From Euleptes europaea (Eukaryota; Chordata; Lepidosauria; Squamata; Sphaerodactylidae): a stretch of DNA of 64,000 nucleotides. The position numbers were made by a program, and so were the translations under genes. Below, one piece after another: positions 1 to 12,279 of the stretch. Within the stretch, counting starts at the first letter, position 1. Each line of letters opens with the position of its first letter. The stretch lies in the NCBI RefSeq assembly GCF_029931775.1, contig NC_079326.1:4246604-4310603 (forward strand), written 5' to 3'. The notes beneath the pieces were generated by a model. It made no database searches. It was given only the letters and a program-made list of their open reading frames with translations, and was not told the origin of the DNA.

Positions 1-3000
1 CACAATTCACATTCTAGGATCGATATGATTTGGGCAAGTAAATCTATTTTCACACAATTATGTAAGATACATATTGTACCAAGAACTTTTTCTGATCATA
101 ATCCAATTACTTTTGAGTGGAATAATCAACAGGCATTTAGATGGAAATTGAATGATAAGCTATTGAAAGACCAGAAACTTTTAGAGGACCTGTCCAAGTT
201 GATTAAGGACTATTTTGAGATCAATATGAATGGAGAAACCACCTTAAATACAGTATGGGATGCTTTTAAAGCGGTATTAAGAGGATTCATGATCCAGAAA
301 AATATGGCATGGCGGAAACAGCAATTACAGTTGACTAATACCATACTTTGGGTTTACTTGAACTGGGTTTACTTTTGGAATTGCAAGACGATCAAAAAAA
401 CATTGTTTTGAAGAAAATAAATGCTCTTAAACATCAATTGAATTTGGTGGTTTCTGAAGAAATGAATAAGAATTTGAAATATGCAAAACAAAGACATTTT
501 GAACAGGTTAATAAACCTGGTAAGTTTCTGGCAACTCAACTTCGGGATTCCTTTCAAAAGCAGATTATAGCTAAAATACAATCAGCAAATGGACCGGTGT
601 GTACCACTGCAGATATTCAAAAAGAATGTGTTTCATTTTATACTAAGTTGTATTAAAAAGATGAAATATCAATAAAAAAGATGGAAAATTTTTTAAACTC
701 TATAAATATTAAAAAAATTATTATTAGCCCAACAGAGTCTTCTTGACGAGCCAATCTCCTTAGAGGAACTAGAAGATGCATTTAATAAACAAAAAATAGA
801 TAAAACTCCGGGACCAGATGGTATAACTGCTTTATTTTACAGCATTTTTAAACCTCAATTGTTGAAACCTTTTTTGACGCTTTGTAATTCAATAACGGAG
901 ACGGGAATAGTACCAGAAACATGGTCAGATGCTTTTATTTCACTAATTCACAAATCTGGAAGATACCCTGAAAAAGTAACTAATTATAGACCTATTTCGT
1001 TACTTAATGTGGATTACAAAATCTATGCTTCAGTTTTATCATCCAGAATCAAAAAATTGATTAAGGAATTAATACACGAGGACCAAGCAGGTTTTGTCCC
1101 AGGAAGACAAATTTAGGATAATGTAAGGATACTTTTAGATGCTTTGGAGTATTATGAACAGAATCCTCAACAGAAAGCGACCTTTGTCTTCCTAGATGCG
1201 GAGAAAGCCTTTGATATGGTATCTTGGGACTATATGAAAAAGACTTTGAAAATGATGGACTTTGGAGAAAAATGTAGAAGAGCTATTGATGCCATATATA
1301 CTAAACAGCAAGCGAAAATATTGGTTAATGAATCAATGCCAGGAGATTGCATAATACAAAAAGGGACGAGACAAGGATGTCCACTTTCACCTTTGTTGTT
1401 TATTTTGGTTTTGGAGTCCCTATGTTGTATGATTCGAGAATCCAAAGATGTAAATGGACTAAAAATAAGTAAACAGGAGTATGAATTGAGGGCGTTTGCT
1501 GATGACTTACTATTGATTTTGGATGACCCTAACCGATCTGTAATCAAATTGAAAGAGATATTGGACTCTTACAGTAGAGTTTCAGGATTTAAAATTAATC
1601 AGGAGAAAACACAGACGATTTTTAAGAATGTTTCTGGCTTAGAACAACAGCATTTTACTACCTTGACAAATTGGCAGAAAGCAGCTAAAGTGAAATACTT
1701 GGGAATATGGATTTCTACTAAAAATGTGGATATGATGTTTAACAATTATATTAAATTATGGGAAGAAATAAAGAGAGATAGGATGATTTGGACCAATAAG
1801 AATTTATCCTTACTAGGACGTATCTCGACAGTACAAATGAATATATTACCAAGACTATTGTTTTTGTTTCAGAATCTTCCTATTATATCCCAAGTAAAGT
1901 ATTTTGATTCCAGGAAAAAGGACTTATTGAATTTTATCTGGCAAGGCAAGAAACCAAGGATTGCATATAAGTATTTGATTGACTCAAAAGAGAGAGGTGG
2001 ACTTGCCCTTCCAAATTTTAAATTATATGCTGAAGCGGCTGCTTTAGTATGGCTGAAAGACTGGATGGATTTAAGAAATACTCGTTTATTGGATTTAGAA
2101 GGGTATGACAATAGAAGTGGATGGCATGGATATTTGTGGTATAATAAAGTTAAAATGCATGCATCATTTCAACAACATATGATTAAATCATCTCTTTATA
2201 GAAAATGGACCAGATATAAACAATTGTTAGAAGTAAAAACACCATTATGGATTTCATCACAAGAGATGTTAACTCTACGGCCATTACGACCTGCCCAGTT
2301 ATTAACTTATCAGGATCTTTTGAAATGGGAAGGCACAACATGTTTACTTAAAGACTATGAAGAAGTTAAAGACTCATTATCTTGGTTCCAGTATTATCAA
2401 ATACATTCGGTTTCTTTACAAGATTTGAAAACAGGATTTCTTAGAACTAAATCAACTTTACAAAAACTTTTACTGGATACAAATGATCATCTTATATCCG
2501 AGATGTATAAATTACTGCTGGAACTTTATTGTGAACAAGAACGGATAAAACCCACTATGATTAGTTGGGCGCAAATGCTGGGACATGATATAATGTTGCA
2601 GAAATGGGAAAGGTTATGGACAAAAGATCTGAAACTTATATCCTTGCAAACATTAAAGGAAAATGTATATAAAATCATGTACAAATGGTATCTAACACCG
2701 AAGAAATTAGCAAAATCATCTCCTTCAATGTCACCAAACTGTTGGAAATGTAATAAAGACATAGGCTCCTTTTATCATGTTTGGTGGGCCTGTGAAAAAG
2801 CTAAGAAGTTTTGGCAGATGATATATAATGAAATACGGAGGATTTTACAACAAAATATTTCTAAAACACCTGAAATGTTGCTATTAAGTATGATTCCAGA
2901 CACTGTTTTTACTCACCGAACTTTTTTGTTATATGCCACTACAGCTGCACGTGTGATATATGCAGCTAAATGGAAGACTGACGAGTTGCCAACAAAAAAT

Positions 3001-3400
3001 GACTGGATAAATAAGATGTTAGAATTGACAGAGATGGCGAAACTTACAGCTTTGATAAATCAGACTGATAATGCACAATTTTGGGGGGAATGGGAGGCGT
3101 TGAGAATTTATTGTGAAAATTATTTTTCAATGCGATCATTTAAAGGATACTTTGTTTTAATCTCTATTATAGATTTGGTAGAGTGATTATACCAAGTTTC
3201 AATATTATTATCTATAGTTAAGATAAGATAATCATACATTAATTACTATATTTTAGGGATTAAAATGTGTAATCAAAAGTACATACAAGTCATTATTGGA
3301 TGGGAGAGAAGTAGGGGGAAGTCATTATATTTTTTTAATCATTACTTTCTTTTTCTCTTGTATTAAATGAAGAAAATAATAAAAAAAATATTCTTTAAAA
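1..3400 (+). mobile_element. L1 LINE, 5'-truncated by window edge, ORF2 plus 3' UTR
   Basis: This is the 3' part of an L1-type non-LTR retrotransposon. The first frame (from 25) holds the SDHNPI motif that ends the APE-like endonuclease. The RT begins around 800 with TPGPDG and YRPISLLN. It continues through QAGFVPGRQI, a D..KAFD motif near 1200, GTRQGCPLSPLLF and the catalytic FADD at 1494-1505. A C-terminal zinc-knuckle-like CWKC...HVWWAC lies at about 2740-2795, as in L1 ORF2. The ORF stops at 3186, followed by about 200 bp of AT-rich 3' UTR and an A-rich tail near 3365-3405. The reading frame is broken early: it shifts near 350-410, has stops between 650 and 860, and has one in-frame TAG at 1114. 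From 1144 on, 680 codons are open, so the copy is fairly young but dead. ORF1 and the 5' end lie outside the window. Confidence 0.9.
1144..3186 (+). pseudogene. L1 ORF2 reverse transcriptase and C-terminal region, open for 680 codons
   Basis: This is the longest open frame in the window. It encodes the core of an L1 reverse transcriptase, including GTRQGCPLSP and FADDLLLI, and the cysteine-rich C-terminal domain. In an intact element this protein nicks target DNA and copies the L1 RNA into the nick (target-primed reverse transcription). The frame is continuous with the upstream piece 859-1116 except for a single TAG stop at 1114-1116. The ATG at 1144 is therefore an internal methionine and not a real start. 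The endonuclease half is in another frame upstream. Confidence 0.85.
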
Positions 3401-3404
3401 AAAA

Positions 3405-5333
3405 CTCCCGGCATTTGCCAAGGCCATACTGGAGACTCTAAGTACAGTGATGGCATCACTTTTTCTTGTTTGGCCTCTTATTTAGAAAGCCTGTTGCTTT
3501 GTGGACTCATTGCTAACACAAATCCTCCCCTCCTCAAGTCCCCCTCCTCTTTTAGCTACTCTAGATGTTTACTTCAGACATCTCTGCTTCCCTCCAGCCC
3601 CACAAAATTCAAACTTTTGTTTCTTTTATTCTTGACCCCTTTCATAAGAACTGTCTTTGACATTCTAATTCATGCTCAGCCTTGGAATCATGTCTGTATA
3701 CTCCGAAAGGATTCTTCTTGCTTCCTCTCATTCCTATTCCATGTAGGTCAATGATCTTAAAGTCAATGTATGAAACTCTACATGGATTCCCACGTGGCAC
3801 CCTTGCCAAGCAACCCCCACCCCCGGATGAACTCCTGATCTTCACTTGGGTGTAGAGCCAAGGTCCACTGAGATCTTTAGACCCTGGAATGCTATGTGCC
3901 ACCGCAGACAACATTCCAGTGCAGAAAGGGATAAATAATGTTTTCTTCCAACTTCCTTAATAATAAATAATAAATAATGCTTTCTTCCAACTTCTTCCCC
4001 CGCCCTCCGACATTTTACTTTTTGAAGTTATTGCACAGTGTGTTTTGGTCAATGTGGGTAAGTATTGTATGAGTGCTGACACTGGGCACAGGTATCCATG
4101 CGCTCCTTGCCCTGTTTTTGTATTGAAAGTTACTTTGCAGAATTAAAGATACTCCCTCATACTAGGTTTACCATATTTTATTCAGAAATGAAGCTAGTGG
4201 AGCTTTTCTTGGAACAGAGAGAAGTGCTGAGAAAAGCTTCAGTAGCTAAATTTCTTTGTGTCAAGCTGCTAATAAAGGCACAGCCAGTTAAAAAAATGGC
4301 AACCTTCCAACACATCATATATTTTGTGATGGAAACATATTGGCTGATGCAAATAAAATAAAGATTCTCGTACAGTTTGGACAATGCTCAACTCTAACCC
4401 AGTTTGGACAATGTTCAACCCTAGTAGAGAGAGGGAGCAGGCACAGAGCTGGAGGAAGAAGCGTCTGGGGCAGGGGGGGAGGGAGGGAGGGAAGGGGTTT
4501 GCCATGCACACTGGAGCCAGGTGCTGGTGGCCCCAGGGGCCAGGAACAGAGCTGGGGGAAGGAGTGGAGAGAAATGTGCCAGGCAGGGTGCACAGCAGAC
4601 ACCCCAGAAGAAAAAAAGAGAGGGAGAGCAGCGGCCAGTACGAGCTGAGGGTGGGCGGGTGGCACGTGCACCAGCTGGGCTGTGGGTGTGCTGCCCCCCC
4701 TCTCCTTGCATCCGGGGATACTGCCCCCACCAGACCCCCCCCCAAGATCCGGCCCTAAGAGTGAGCATTCACTTTGCCTCCTCACCCAGTGTTCATTCCC
4801 TATTGCCAGCATTTTATGCCCCCTCCATATGAAGTTGCCTAATGTTCAAAGGAGATCAAACCCAGTATACACAGGCTCAATCTTCCTAGTAAAATCTGGG
4901 AATCTAGCATACAATCTAGCATACATTGGATTTAGCTATTTTTGAACAGTATTTCATGACATGAATGATGGTGGCATAAGAGCAGGACAGGTGCATTGGG
5001 TGAGAGGGGAGAAAGGGCTTGGGTGTCATCCAACACTCCTTTGTGTGCTGAATATTTACCAACAAAGATGTTGACATAGTTTTTCAGACATTATTGGGGA
5101 CTCCTACATTTTTAAAAAAGATAAAAAAGGACAAGCTGGGAGGAAAAATGCGATCTTGGCTGGGAGCAGATAATTATGAAGCCAAGTCCAGCTCATCAGT
5201 TGCAAATTATTTTCTTATCGACATCACTTTGAAGTGTAATTATTTCTTCTCTGCTGGTGAGAGACCTCTTTGATCAAGATGGGCTAGCACACGTTATGGA
5301 TAGGCAGGATTTTGTTTGATGGGTCACAAACTG
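3405..5333. other. Intergenic DNA, no gene seen; short tandem duplication at 4374-4424
   Basis: I see no exon-like or LINE-coding signal here. At 4374-4424 a ~25-bp unit (AGTTTGGACAATG...CAACYCTA) occurs twice in tandem. From 4425 to 4760 the DNA is G-rich on the + strand with long G runs and gives overlapping open frames on both strands. That is a composition effect and not coding evidence. Confidence 0.5.
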
Positions 5334-5345
5334 TACGGGCGTGGA
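5334..5345 (+). repeat. 12-bp target-site duplication, left copy
   Basis: TACGGGCGTGGA here is repeated exactly at 7383-7394, at the other end of the LINE. This defines the insertion limits. Confidence 0.85.
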
Positions 5346-7382
5346 TAGTTCTAAGGAAACCTCCTGTTTGTTTGCAGCATTTATTGACCTGAAAGCTGCA
5401 TTTGATTCCATCTCTCACCCAAAACTGTGGGCTAAATTGGAGAATTCAACCATTGACAGAAGGCTCTACTTGCTTATTAGTGCCCTTCATGAAGGTACAA
5501 CGCTCAGGGTTAGGTTTAACAGGAAGGGGCAGTTAACTGAGAACATCAATACCTTTAGAGGGGTCAGACAAGGTTGTTTATTAGCCCCAATATTGTTCAT
5601 CTTCTACATAAATGATATGGTTGATGAATTAACGGACCTAAATTTTCATCCTCCCAAGATAGCACATCGACATGTCCCGATACTTTTATACGCAAATGAT
5701 GTGGTTATTCTCTCGAGAACAGCAGTGGGACTCAGAAGGGCACTAGCAAGATTTGCGGCTTATTGTAAAAATCAAGATTTAACTATTAATTATCAGAAAA
5801 TGAAAATTATGTCATTTGGCAGGGGAAAGGTATCCAGGAAATGGTCAATCAACAGACAGGGCATAGAGCTGGTTAGAAACTTCAAGTACCTTGGCATGAT
5901 ATTACAATCAAACGAATCATGCCACACCCATAGCAATTATGCAGCCGAAGTTGGAAATAGATCAGCGTCAGGTATCTTGAAGTTTTATCGTACTAAGGGG
6001 GGATTTAATGTCCCTGCTGCTCTTTAAGTATACCAGGCAAAAACAGTAGCTCAGCTAATATATGGTTTCTTACTGGGGTCAGCCCCTTCTTGCTTTGTAC
6101 TGCTAGAGCGTATGCAAACTAAATTCTTAAGGGCTCTTCTGCAGGTGCCCAACTGTGTCTCCAACTCCATGGTGAGATTGGAGACTGGACAAATAAGAAT
6201 AGAGGCCAGGGTTGCTTTATCTTCACTATACTTATGGCTCAAAACGAACCTTATACCTTGTGGATTGCTCCCACTGACTTTAGAGGATACATTTTCGTCC
6301 AGGTGGCTTACTGCAGTCAGAAGTAAACTAAAAGTTCTTGGCTTTCTCCCTCATAACCTGCTGGCATTAGGTTACGTAACCTCTAGACAAGCAGTTAAAC
6401 AAAGAATAATGGATATAGAAAGACAAATGGGTTTAGGGTGTGTGCCATTTTTTAGAGCACCGATTAATACTAGATATCAAGCTTGTCCTGCAGAATATCT
6501 TTCACAGTTAGAAGCTATTAACACCAGGAGAGCTTTCACCCTTGCGCGCTGTTCGGCTTTCCCCTCGGCCCTCCTGGAGGGGAAATATCTAAAAATCCCC
6601 TACTCACATAGGTATTGCCCATGTGCCTCTGCTGAACTGGAAACAGTGGAGCACGTTTTTTTTTAGGTGCAGTTTTTATAATGAGGAGTGTAGAAAGATA
6701 TTGGGCCCTCTCTTAGAAAAAAGTACAGGTTTTACTGAGGCAGATAGGGTAAATTTTCTTCTTAATGACGCTTTCCCAGAGAAAACAAAACAAGTGGCCA
6801 GGGTTTGTAGACTGGTGTGTAATGCAAGGAAGGCCAAATCGAGTCATATTATATTACTCCAGTTCTCGATGGAGCCCCGTGGCGCAGAGGGTTAAGCTGC
6901 AGTACTGCAGTCAAAAGCTCTGCTCACGACCTGAGTTCGATCCCGACGGAAGTTGGTTTCAGGTAGCCGGCTCAAGGTTGACTCAGCCTTCCATCCTTCC
7001 GAGGTCGGTCAAATGAGTACCCAGCTTGCTGGGGGTAAAGGGAAGATGACTGGGGAAGGCACTGGCAAACCACCCCGCAAACAAAGTCTGCCTTGGAAAC
7101 GTCGGGATGTGACGTCACCCCATGGGTCAGGAATGACCCGGTGCTTGCACAGGTGACCTTTACCTTTTCTCGATGGGGAATCATGAGCCTACCAGTTAGT
7201 GTATTAAGGATATCACTTGCACTTGTTTAATATTGTATGTGATTGAATTTTTAATCATTTTTATATGCTCTATGGGTTTGTATATTTGATGTGGAGATGC
7301 ACGGTTGCTGTAGAGCCCTGAATTTTAAATTGGTTTTGGTCTATTGACAGCAAAAAAGGAATTGATTGAATTGATTGATTGA
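5346..7382 (+). mobile_element. LINE, Vingi-like (I group), 5'-truncated, split by a Sauria SINE
   Basis: The RT fragment runs from FIDLKAAFDS through GVRQGCLLAPILF to YANDVV, where families of this kind normally have YADD, so the catalytic Asp pair is damaged. The frame breaks at 6027 and resumes from about 6112 (184 codons), then shifts again near 6623. A C-terminal CPC...EHVFFRC zinc-binding motif follows. The 3' end is a short (ATTG)n tail at 7361-7382. A perfect 12-bp target duplication (5334-5345 and 7383-7394) shows this is one insertion by target-primed reverse transcription, truncated at 5346. A Sauria SINE at 6873-7166 landed in it later. The family name is from recalled similarity to Vingi elements of lizards; another I-type LINE is possible. 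Confidence 0.75.
6873..7166 (+). mobile_element. Sauria SINE with perfect target duplication
   Basis: The tRNA-like head has an A box around GGCGCAGAGGGTTAAG and a B box GAGTTCGATCCC. The body holds the conserved Sauria block (GTCAAATGAGTACCCAGC, GGCACTGGCAAACCACCCC) and ends in a BovB/RTE-type tail ACCTTTACC. It is flanked by TTCTCGATGG at 6863-6872 and 7167-7176. It is full length, with very little decay, and lies inside the Vingi-like LINE. It was mobilised in trans by an RTE-BovB LINE, as known for the family. Confidence 0.93.
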
Positions 7383-7394
7383 TACGGGCGTGGA

Positions 7395-7587
7395 ACAGAG
7401 AGGTGGGCAAGGTTGTTAACTTTTTATTGGCTCATTCCTGTATTCTGTTTCTACCCTGGGGATCCTGTACACAGGATGAAAGCACAGGACAGACATGTGC
7501 AGTGTAGTGGTTAAAGTGTTGGACTAAGATTTGGAGACCATGGTACAAATTCCTGCTTGCCATGAAACTCACTAATTGACTTGGAAC
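7395..7587 (+). repeat. Short anonymous DNA with a truncated tRNA-derived SINE head (about 7500-7580)
   Basis: GTGTAGTGGTTAAAGTGTTGG at 7510-7530 resembles the A-box side of the CORE-SINEs elsewhere in the window. The rest of the SINE is missing or decayed. Confidence 0.5.
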
Positions 7588-8048
7588 TAGAGTTGTCAAG
7601 TCCAGATTGGGAAATTCCTGGAGATTCGGGGTTGCAGTCCAGGGAGGGCAGGGTTTGGGGAGGGAGGGAACCTCAGAGACATATCACCCTATATTGTCCA
7701 CCTCCAAAGCAGCTATTTTCTCCAAAGGTACTGATATCTCAGTACCCTCAGTATCCAGATATCTCAGGCTCCTACGCATGAGAGGACTCAATCTTTAGGA
7801 CTCAATTTAGGAAGAGGCGTGTTCTGATAATTGGGGATTCCCTACTGAGAGGGGTAGAGTCTAAAGTGTGCCGACTGGACTTGTTGTCTTGAGAGGTCTG
7901 CTGCCTATCAGGTGCATGCATCCAGGATGTGACAGAAAGGGTAGGAAGACTCAACAAGCCCACAGATTATTACCCCTTCTTTCTCATTCATCTGGGAACA
8001 AATGATATTGCCCAACACAGCCCAGAACGTATTAAAAGAGACTATGCG

Positions 8049-8192
8049 TGTCTCTTCAGTGTTACTACTCTGAAGATGCCTGCCACAGTTGCTGGTGAAA
8101 CGTCAGGAAAGAAAATTCCAAGACCACGGTTACACAGCCCAGATAACCTACAAGAACCAATGAACTCTGACCGTGAAAGCCTTCGACAATAT
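8049..8192 (+). mobile_element. Penelope-like terminal-repeat fragment with hammerhead-like core, inside CR1
   Basis: This ~144-bp block interrupts the CR1 esterase frame and is flanked by TATGCG (8043-8048 and 8193-8198). It carries CTGAAGA at 8070-8076, a GCC/GGC-type arm, then GAAACGTC at 8097-8104. That fits the hammerhead order CUGANGA, helix II, GAAA, NUH with a self-complementary ACGU helix III. The same sequence is, from memory, a common reptile repeat. Assignment to Penelope-like elements rests on the ribozyme pattern only; no coding part is present. It is a fossil. Confidence 0.45.
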
Positions 8193-9402
8193 TATGCGGC
8201 TATGGTTAAGAAGGTGAAGGACCTGGGGTACAGGTTGAGTTTTCATCAGTTCTGCCTGTCAAAGGTCATGGTTTAGTAAGGGAAAGAAGAATACTACAAA
8301 TTAATGACTAGCTGCGTAGATGGTGCCATCGATAAAGGTTTGGATTTTTGGACCATGGCTTACACTTTTGAGATGAAGCTCTTCTATCGGGAGATGGTTT
8401 GCACCTCACAAGGGTAGGAAAAAATTTGTTTGGTGAGAGCCTTGCCAACCTGATAAGGAGGGCTTTAAACTAAATCTAATGGGGAAGTGAGACAAGAACT
8501 TAAAGCCTAGCATGATGACAATAACTGGATATGGGAACAATAAAGATTTGCGGGGAGTGCCATGTATGCAAGGAAACATAAACTTGCGGGTAAGTTCAGA
8601 AACGAAAACCTCAGGGCTGTACACTAATGTGCAGAGTATGGGAAACAAGCAGGAAGAACTCGAAGCCCTAATACAGGAAGGGGATTTTGACCTAATAGGC
8701 ATTACTGAAAATTAGTGGGATGTCACTCATGATTGGAATATAGAGATTGAGGGGTACAGCTTGTTTAGAAGGGATAAACAGATAAGGAAGGGGGAGAGTA
8801 GCATTATATGTCAAAGACGTGTACACTTGTGAACAAGTACATGAATCTGAGTATGGTAGTTCAGTTGAGAGTCTATGGGTAAAAATAAAAGGAGTAAGAA
8901 ATAATCGTGATATTATGGTGGGGGTCTGCTAATCGACCACCAAACCAGGCAGAGGACTTGGATGAGACACTCCTAGACCAGACTACAAAGTTCTCAAAGA
9001 GACAGGACATGGTGGTCATGGCAGATTTTAATTACCCGGATATCTGTTGGAAGTCCAACGCTGATAAGAATGCAAGATCCAATAAATTCCTGACTTGTCT
9101 TGCTGACAACTTCCTATTCCAGAAAGTGGACAGGGAAACAAAGGGATCTGCATTTAGTTCTGCATTTAGGTAGGAAAAATGAAATGCATAATTATAGGAT
9201 GGGGGAGACTTGTCTGAGCAGTAGTATGTGCGAAAAGGATCTTGGGGTCTTAGTAGACCAAACACTGAACATGAGTCAGCGGTGCGATGCAGTAGCTAAA
9301 AAGGCAAATGTGATCTTGGGCTGTATCAACAGAAGTATGGTGTCCAGATCACTCGAAGTGATGGTATTGGTTTTCTTTGCTCTGGTTAGACCTCACCTAG
9401 AG

Positions 9403-9836
9403 CAGTGATTCCCAAACTTTTCAGGCTACCGCCTCCTTGGTTCCTCAAACTCAACCCCAGCGCCCCCTTACCCTATCCTATAAAAAGCATTATTCAAAAT
9501 AGGGGCTTGCATGACTCACTAACGAGGATAATAACAATAAAATTTCAAAACAGTAACAGTTAATTGCACATCTATTCAAAATCAAATTTAAACTTTTTAG
9601 TTGAAATTTATTCAACAAAACTGATGACCTTGATCCAGCGGCACCAGCTCTTCAAAGTCTGGAAAAAAGTGCTGATAGTTTCCACCCAATGTGCCAGCAT
9701 GGTGCCATAGCTTGATCTATTGTAAATTAGTGAAGGGGCCCAACTCTAGCGGGTCCCCTGCTGCCCCCTTGCCTCTTAGTGCCCCCCCTAGGTAATCCCC
9801 CCCAGGGGGTGGTACTGTCCACTTTGGGAACCACTG
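9403..9836 (+). mobile_element. Non-autonomous hAT element, 434 bp, in CR1
   Basis: The terminal inverted repeats are CAGTGATTCCCAAAC at the left and GTTTGGGAACCACTG-like at the right. The exact 8-bp target duplication ACCTAGAG lies at 9395-9402 and 9837-9844. There is no transposase frame. A shorter relative with the same ends lies at 61397-61591. Confidence 0.92.
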
Positions 9837-10490
9837 ACCTAGAGTATTGTGTTCAGTTTTGGGCACTACAATTTAAGAAAGATGTAGACAAACTGGAACG
9901 CGTCCAGAGGAGGGCAACAAAGATGGTGAGGGGTCTGGAGACCAAGTCCTATGAGGAAAGGTTGAAGGAGCTGGGTATGTTTAGCCTGAAAAGGAGAAGA
10001 CTGAGCGCGGATATGATAACCATCTTCAAGTACTTGAAGGGCTGTCATGTAGAGGATGGTGCCGAGTTGTTTTCTGTTGCCCCAGAAGGTCGGACCAGAA
10101 CCAATGGGTTGAAATTAAATCAAAAGAGTTTCCATCTAGACATTAGGAAGAATTTTCTAACAGTTAGAGCGGTTCCTCAGTGGAGCAGACTTCCTCGAGA
10201 GGTGGTAAGTGCTCCTTCCCTGAAGGTTTTTAAGAAGAGGCTAGATGGCCATCTGTCAGCAATGCTGATTCTATGACCTTAGGCAGTTCATGAGAGGGAG
10301 GGCATCTTGGCCATCTTCTCGGCATGGAGTAGGGTTCACTGGGGGTGTGGGGGAGGTAGTTGTGAATTTCCTGCATTGTGCAAGGGTTGGACTAGACCCT
10401 GGTGGTCCCTTCCAACTATGATTCTATGATTCTTCTATATCTATAGTCTGGAGATCAGTTGTAATTCCAGGAGGCTGGCAGAGTTGTCAG

Positions 10491-12270
10491 GAAACTAAAA
10501 TAGAAGAGAGGCAAACCATGTATGCCACACTGAGCTCCTTAGAGGGCAGGTGGGACAAACAGATAATGAATAATGTAATAATAATAATAACAATGACTGA
10601 ATTTACAATGAGTAAAAAGCCCTTGGCCATTCGGTGTCATCCTTCCAAAAAAATAAGTCTCTGGGGTCATTCTACTATTCAAGCAGCAATAGTACAAGAG
10701 AGAATTTAAGACATTAAAGTAGCCAGCATAAAGAGAGTTAATGAAAGGTAGAAAGGGGTTAAATTTTTCAAGCAGCTGGCCCAAAGACTTATCATAGATA
10801 AGGGTGCATTCTAGTGGCAAAAGCTATGCAATGCAGGCATATTCAAGACAGATGAAAGACCTGGGGTCCACGCTGAAGGGAAGGGGGAAGTCGCTCCTGG
10901 GGAATCTAGCTCAAAAGTGACAGATTGTGTTCAGTCCCCTCCCTTTTTGCTTGAAGGTAACACGGATTGCTTATTGGTTATTTGTGGAAGGAAGAATTTC
11001 AGAGTGCTGCAGTTCAAGATGTTCTTCTCTAGCTATGTTTGGGTTTTAGTGTCCTGGGAGGACTGCTGATCAAAGTGTATTCCTGTTTTCACCTATATGG
11101 TCAACCTCCCTTTAAAATATAATGTTGTGCAGCATGCAACTATATGTCCTTAACTTCCTAGGGAGGGGGGAAAATCTCCTTTCCAGAACTGGGAAGTTTT
11201 CAAATCCTGTTCCAGGTGTGGGTTTAGAAGAGCAATGAGAAGGGTGGCAGATGAAGAATGTTTGCAATTCACGAGGTGCGCTTTACATGACAAAAAGTCA
11301 TCTTGAAACATAGCTGACTTGTTCTGTACAGTTCTGTTTGGACCCATCATGCCTTTTGGCTGAGTTTGTGCTTTGGATTTAAGCTGTTTGTGTTTGATAG
11401 GCAAGCTGCTTTTTGCTAACCGCACAGGCATCAAAGGACACCCTAACTGAACACATTGTATACCTGCGAAGCCATATGGACTATCACTCTGCAGTGACCT
11501 GATGTCATGTGTCAATGGGCACCCACCATGCCAGCTGCAGGTATGGTACATAAGGCATGGGGTCTCTAACCCTGCAAATAACTCTTTCCACTGCAGATGC
11601 ACTAATAGAGCCCTTGCTAAATTGAAATCGAATGTTGCATATGTCTTTGATCCTGTAAACACTCTTTGGCAAAGAACAAACACTGGCAATAAGGTGACAG
11701 CAGGGACCCTGACCAGTTGCCAACTGACCAAGAATAATGTCCTGCCATGCTCTTATGCCTTTAACATCAGCATGATGTACAGAACTTAGCAAATGAAACT
11801 TTTCACTGCAAGGGGATAAGCATTTAGCACCTGCTAGTGCCCATTCAAGGCAGAGGAGCAAAGGTTGTTTTGTTTTTTTTAAAAAGTTGGCAACACGGCC
11901 TGTGCTTCATCCTCAGTATCCAATGAGGCCACCTCCCAAGTAAGCGTGAATAAAATGGTAGTCCCAAGCATTTTAAAAAGTTTTGAAATATTCCCTGCAG
12001 TTTACAGCGAGCAGAACTTGATGCCTTCTAATCTTGTCTAAAAGAGAAGAGGGATGCCTTGGGGGTGGCTTGTGTGTGTGTGTGTGTTCTTGTCCCCGCT
12101 ACAATCATGCTGCTGATCCTTGCCAGGGCTTTGGAAGCCTAGAAGTCAGAGGCTGCGTCCCCCACCCCCACCCCCCACACACACACTGGGAGCGCGCAAC
12201 GATCTTGCCCTGGCTACTGGCACCCATTCAGGCTGAGGTGTCACTGGGATCTCAGATTGCAGCGAGGGGC
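10491..12270. other. Upstream flank of IGFBP5, no recognised gene or repeat
   Basis: I see no LINE, SINE or MITE of the families in this window here. Short AT-rich runs occur at 10570-10590. The open frames on both strands at 11150-11860 lack any family I recognise and overlap each other, so I do not call them genes. This is the proximal upstream region, where distal promoter elements would be expected. Confidence 0.5.
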
Positions 12271-12279
12271 TGGCAGGCA

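Larger units (their letters stand above)
7770..10434 (+). mobile_element. CR1 LINE, internally deleted, with two insertions
   Basis: The order is CR1-like throughout. First comes the ORF1 SGNH/GDSL-esterase-like segment (IIGDSLLRG at about 7835, HLGTNDIA at about 7995). Next is the ORF2 endonuclease ([33 protein letters not shown] at about 9020). It then jumps directly near 9160-9175 to the RT C-terminal tail ([36 protein letters not shown]). The RT core is deleted. The 3' end has the CR1 hallmark, CCTGGTGGTCCCTTCCAAC then ATTCTATGATTCT at about 10400-10433. A Penelope-like fragment (8049-8192) interrupts ORF1 and a hAT (9403-9836) interrupts the ORF2 tail. Several stops confirm that it is dead. 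Confidence 0.88.
7588..10490 (+). mobile_element. hAT-type MITE (TAGGGTTGCCA family) split by a CR1 insertion
   Basis: The left half at 7588-7750 and the right half at about 10440-10490 (CTGGAGATCAGTTGTAATTC) are consecutive parts of the ~200-bp MITE that recurs through this window. The CR1 element lies between them, so it inserted into the MITE. A short ATATCT at both joints may be its target duplication. The MITE ends are decayed, so its own 8-bp duplication is not clear. Confidence 0.65.

Noticed and set aside
4315-4945. Several overlapping open frames on both strands
   Set aside because: The DNA is G- and C-rich with long homopolymers, which produces open frames in all phases. No recognisable protein.
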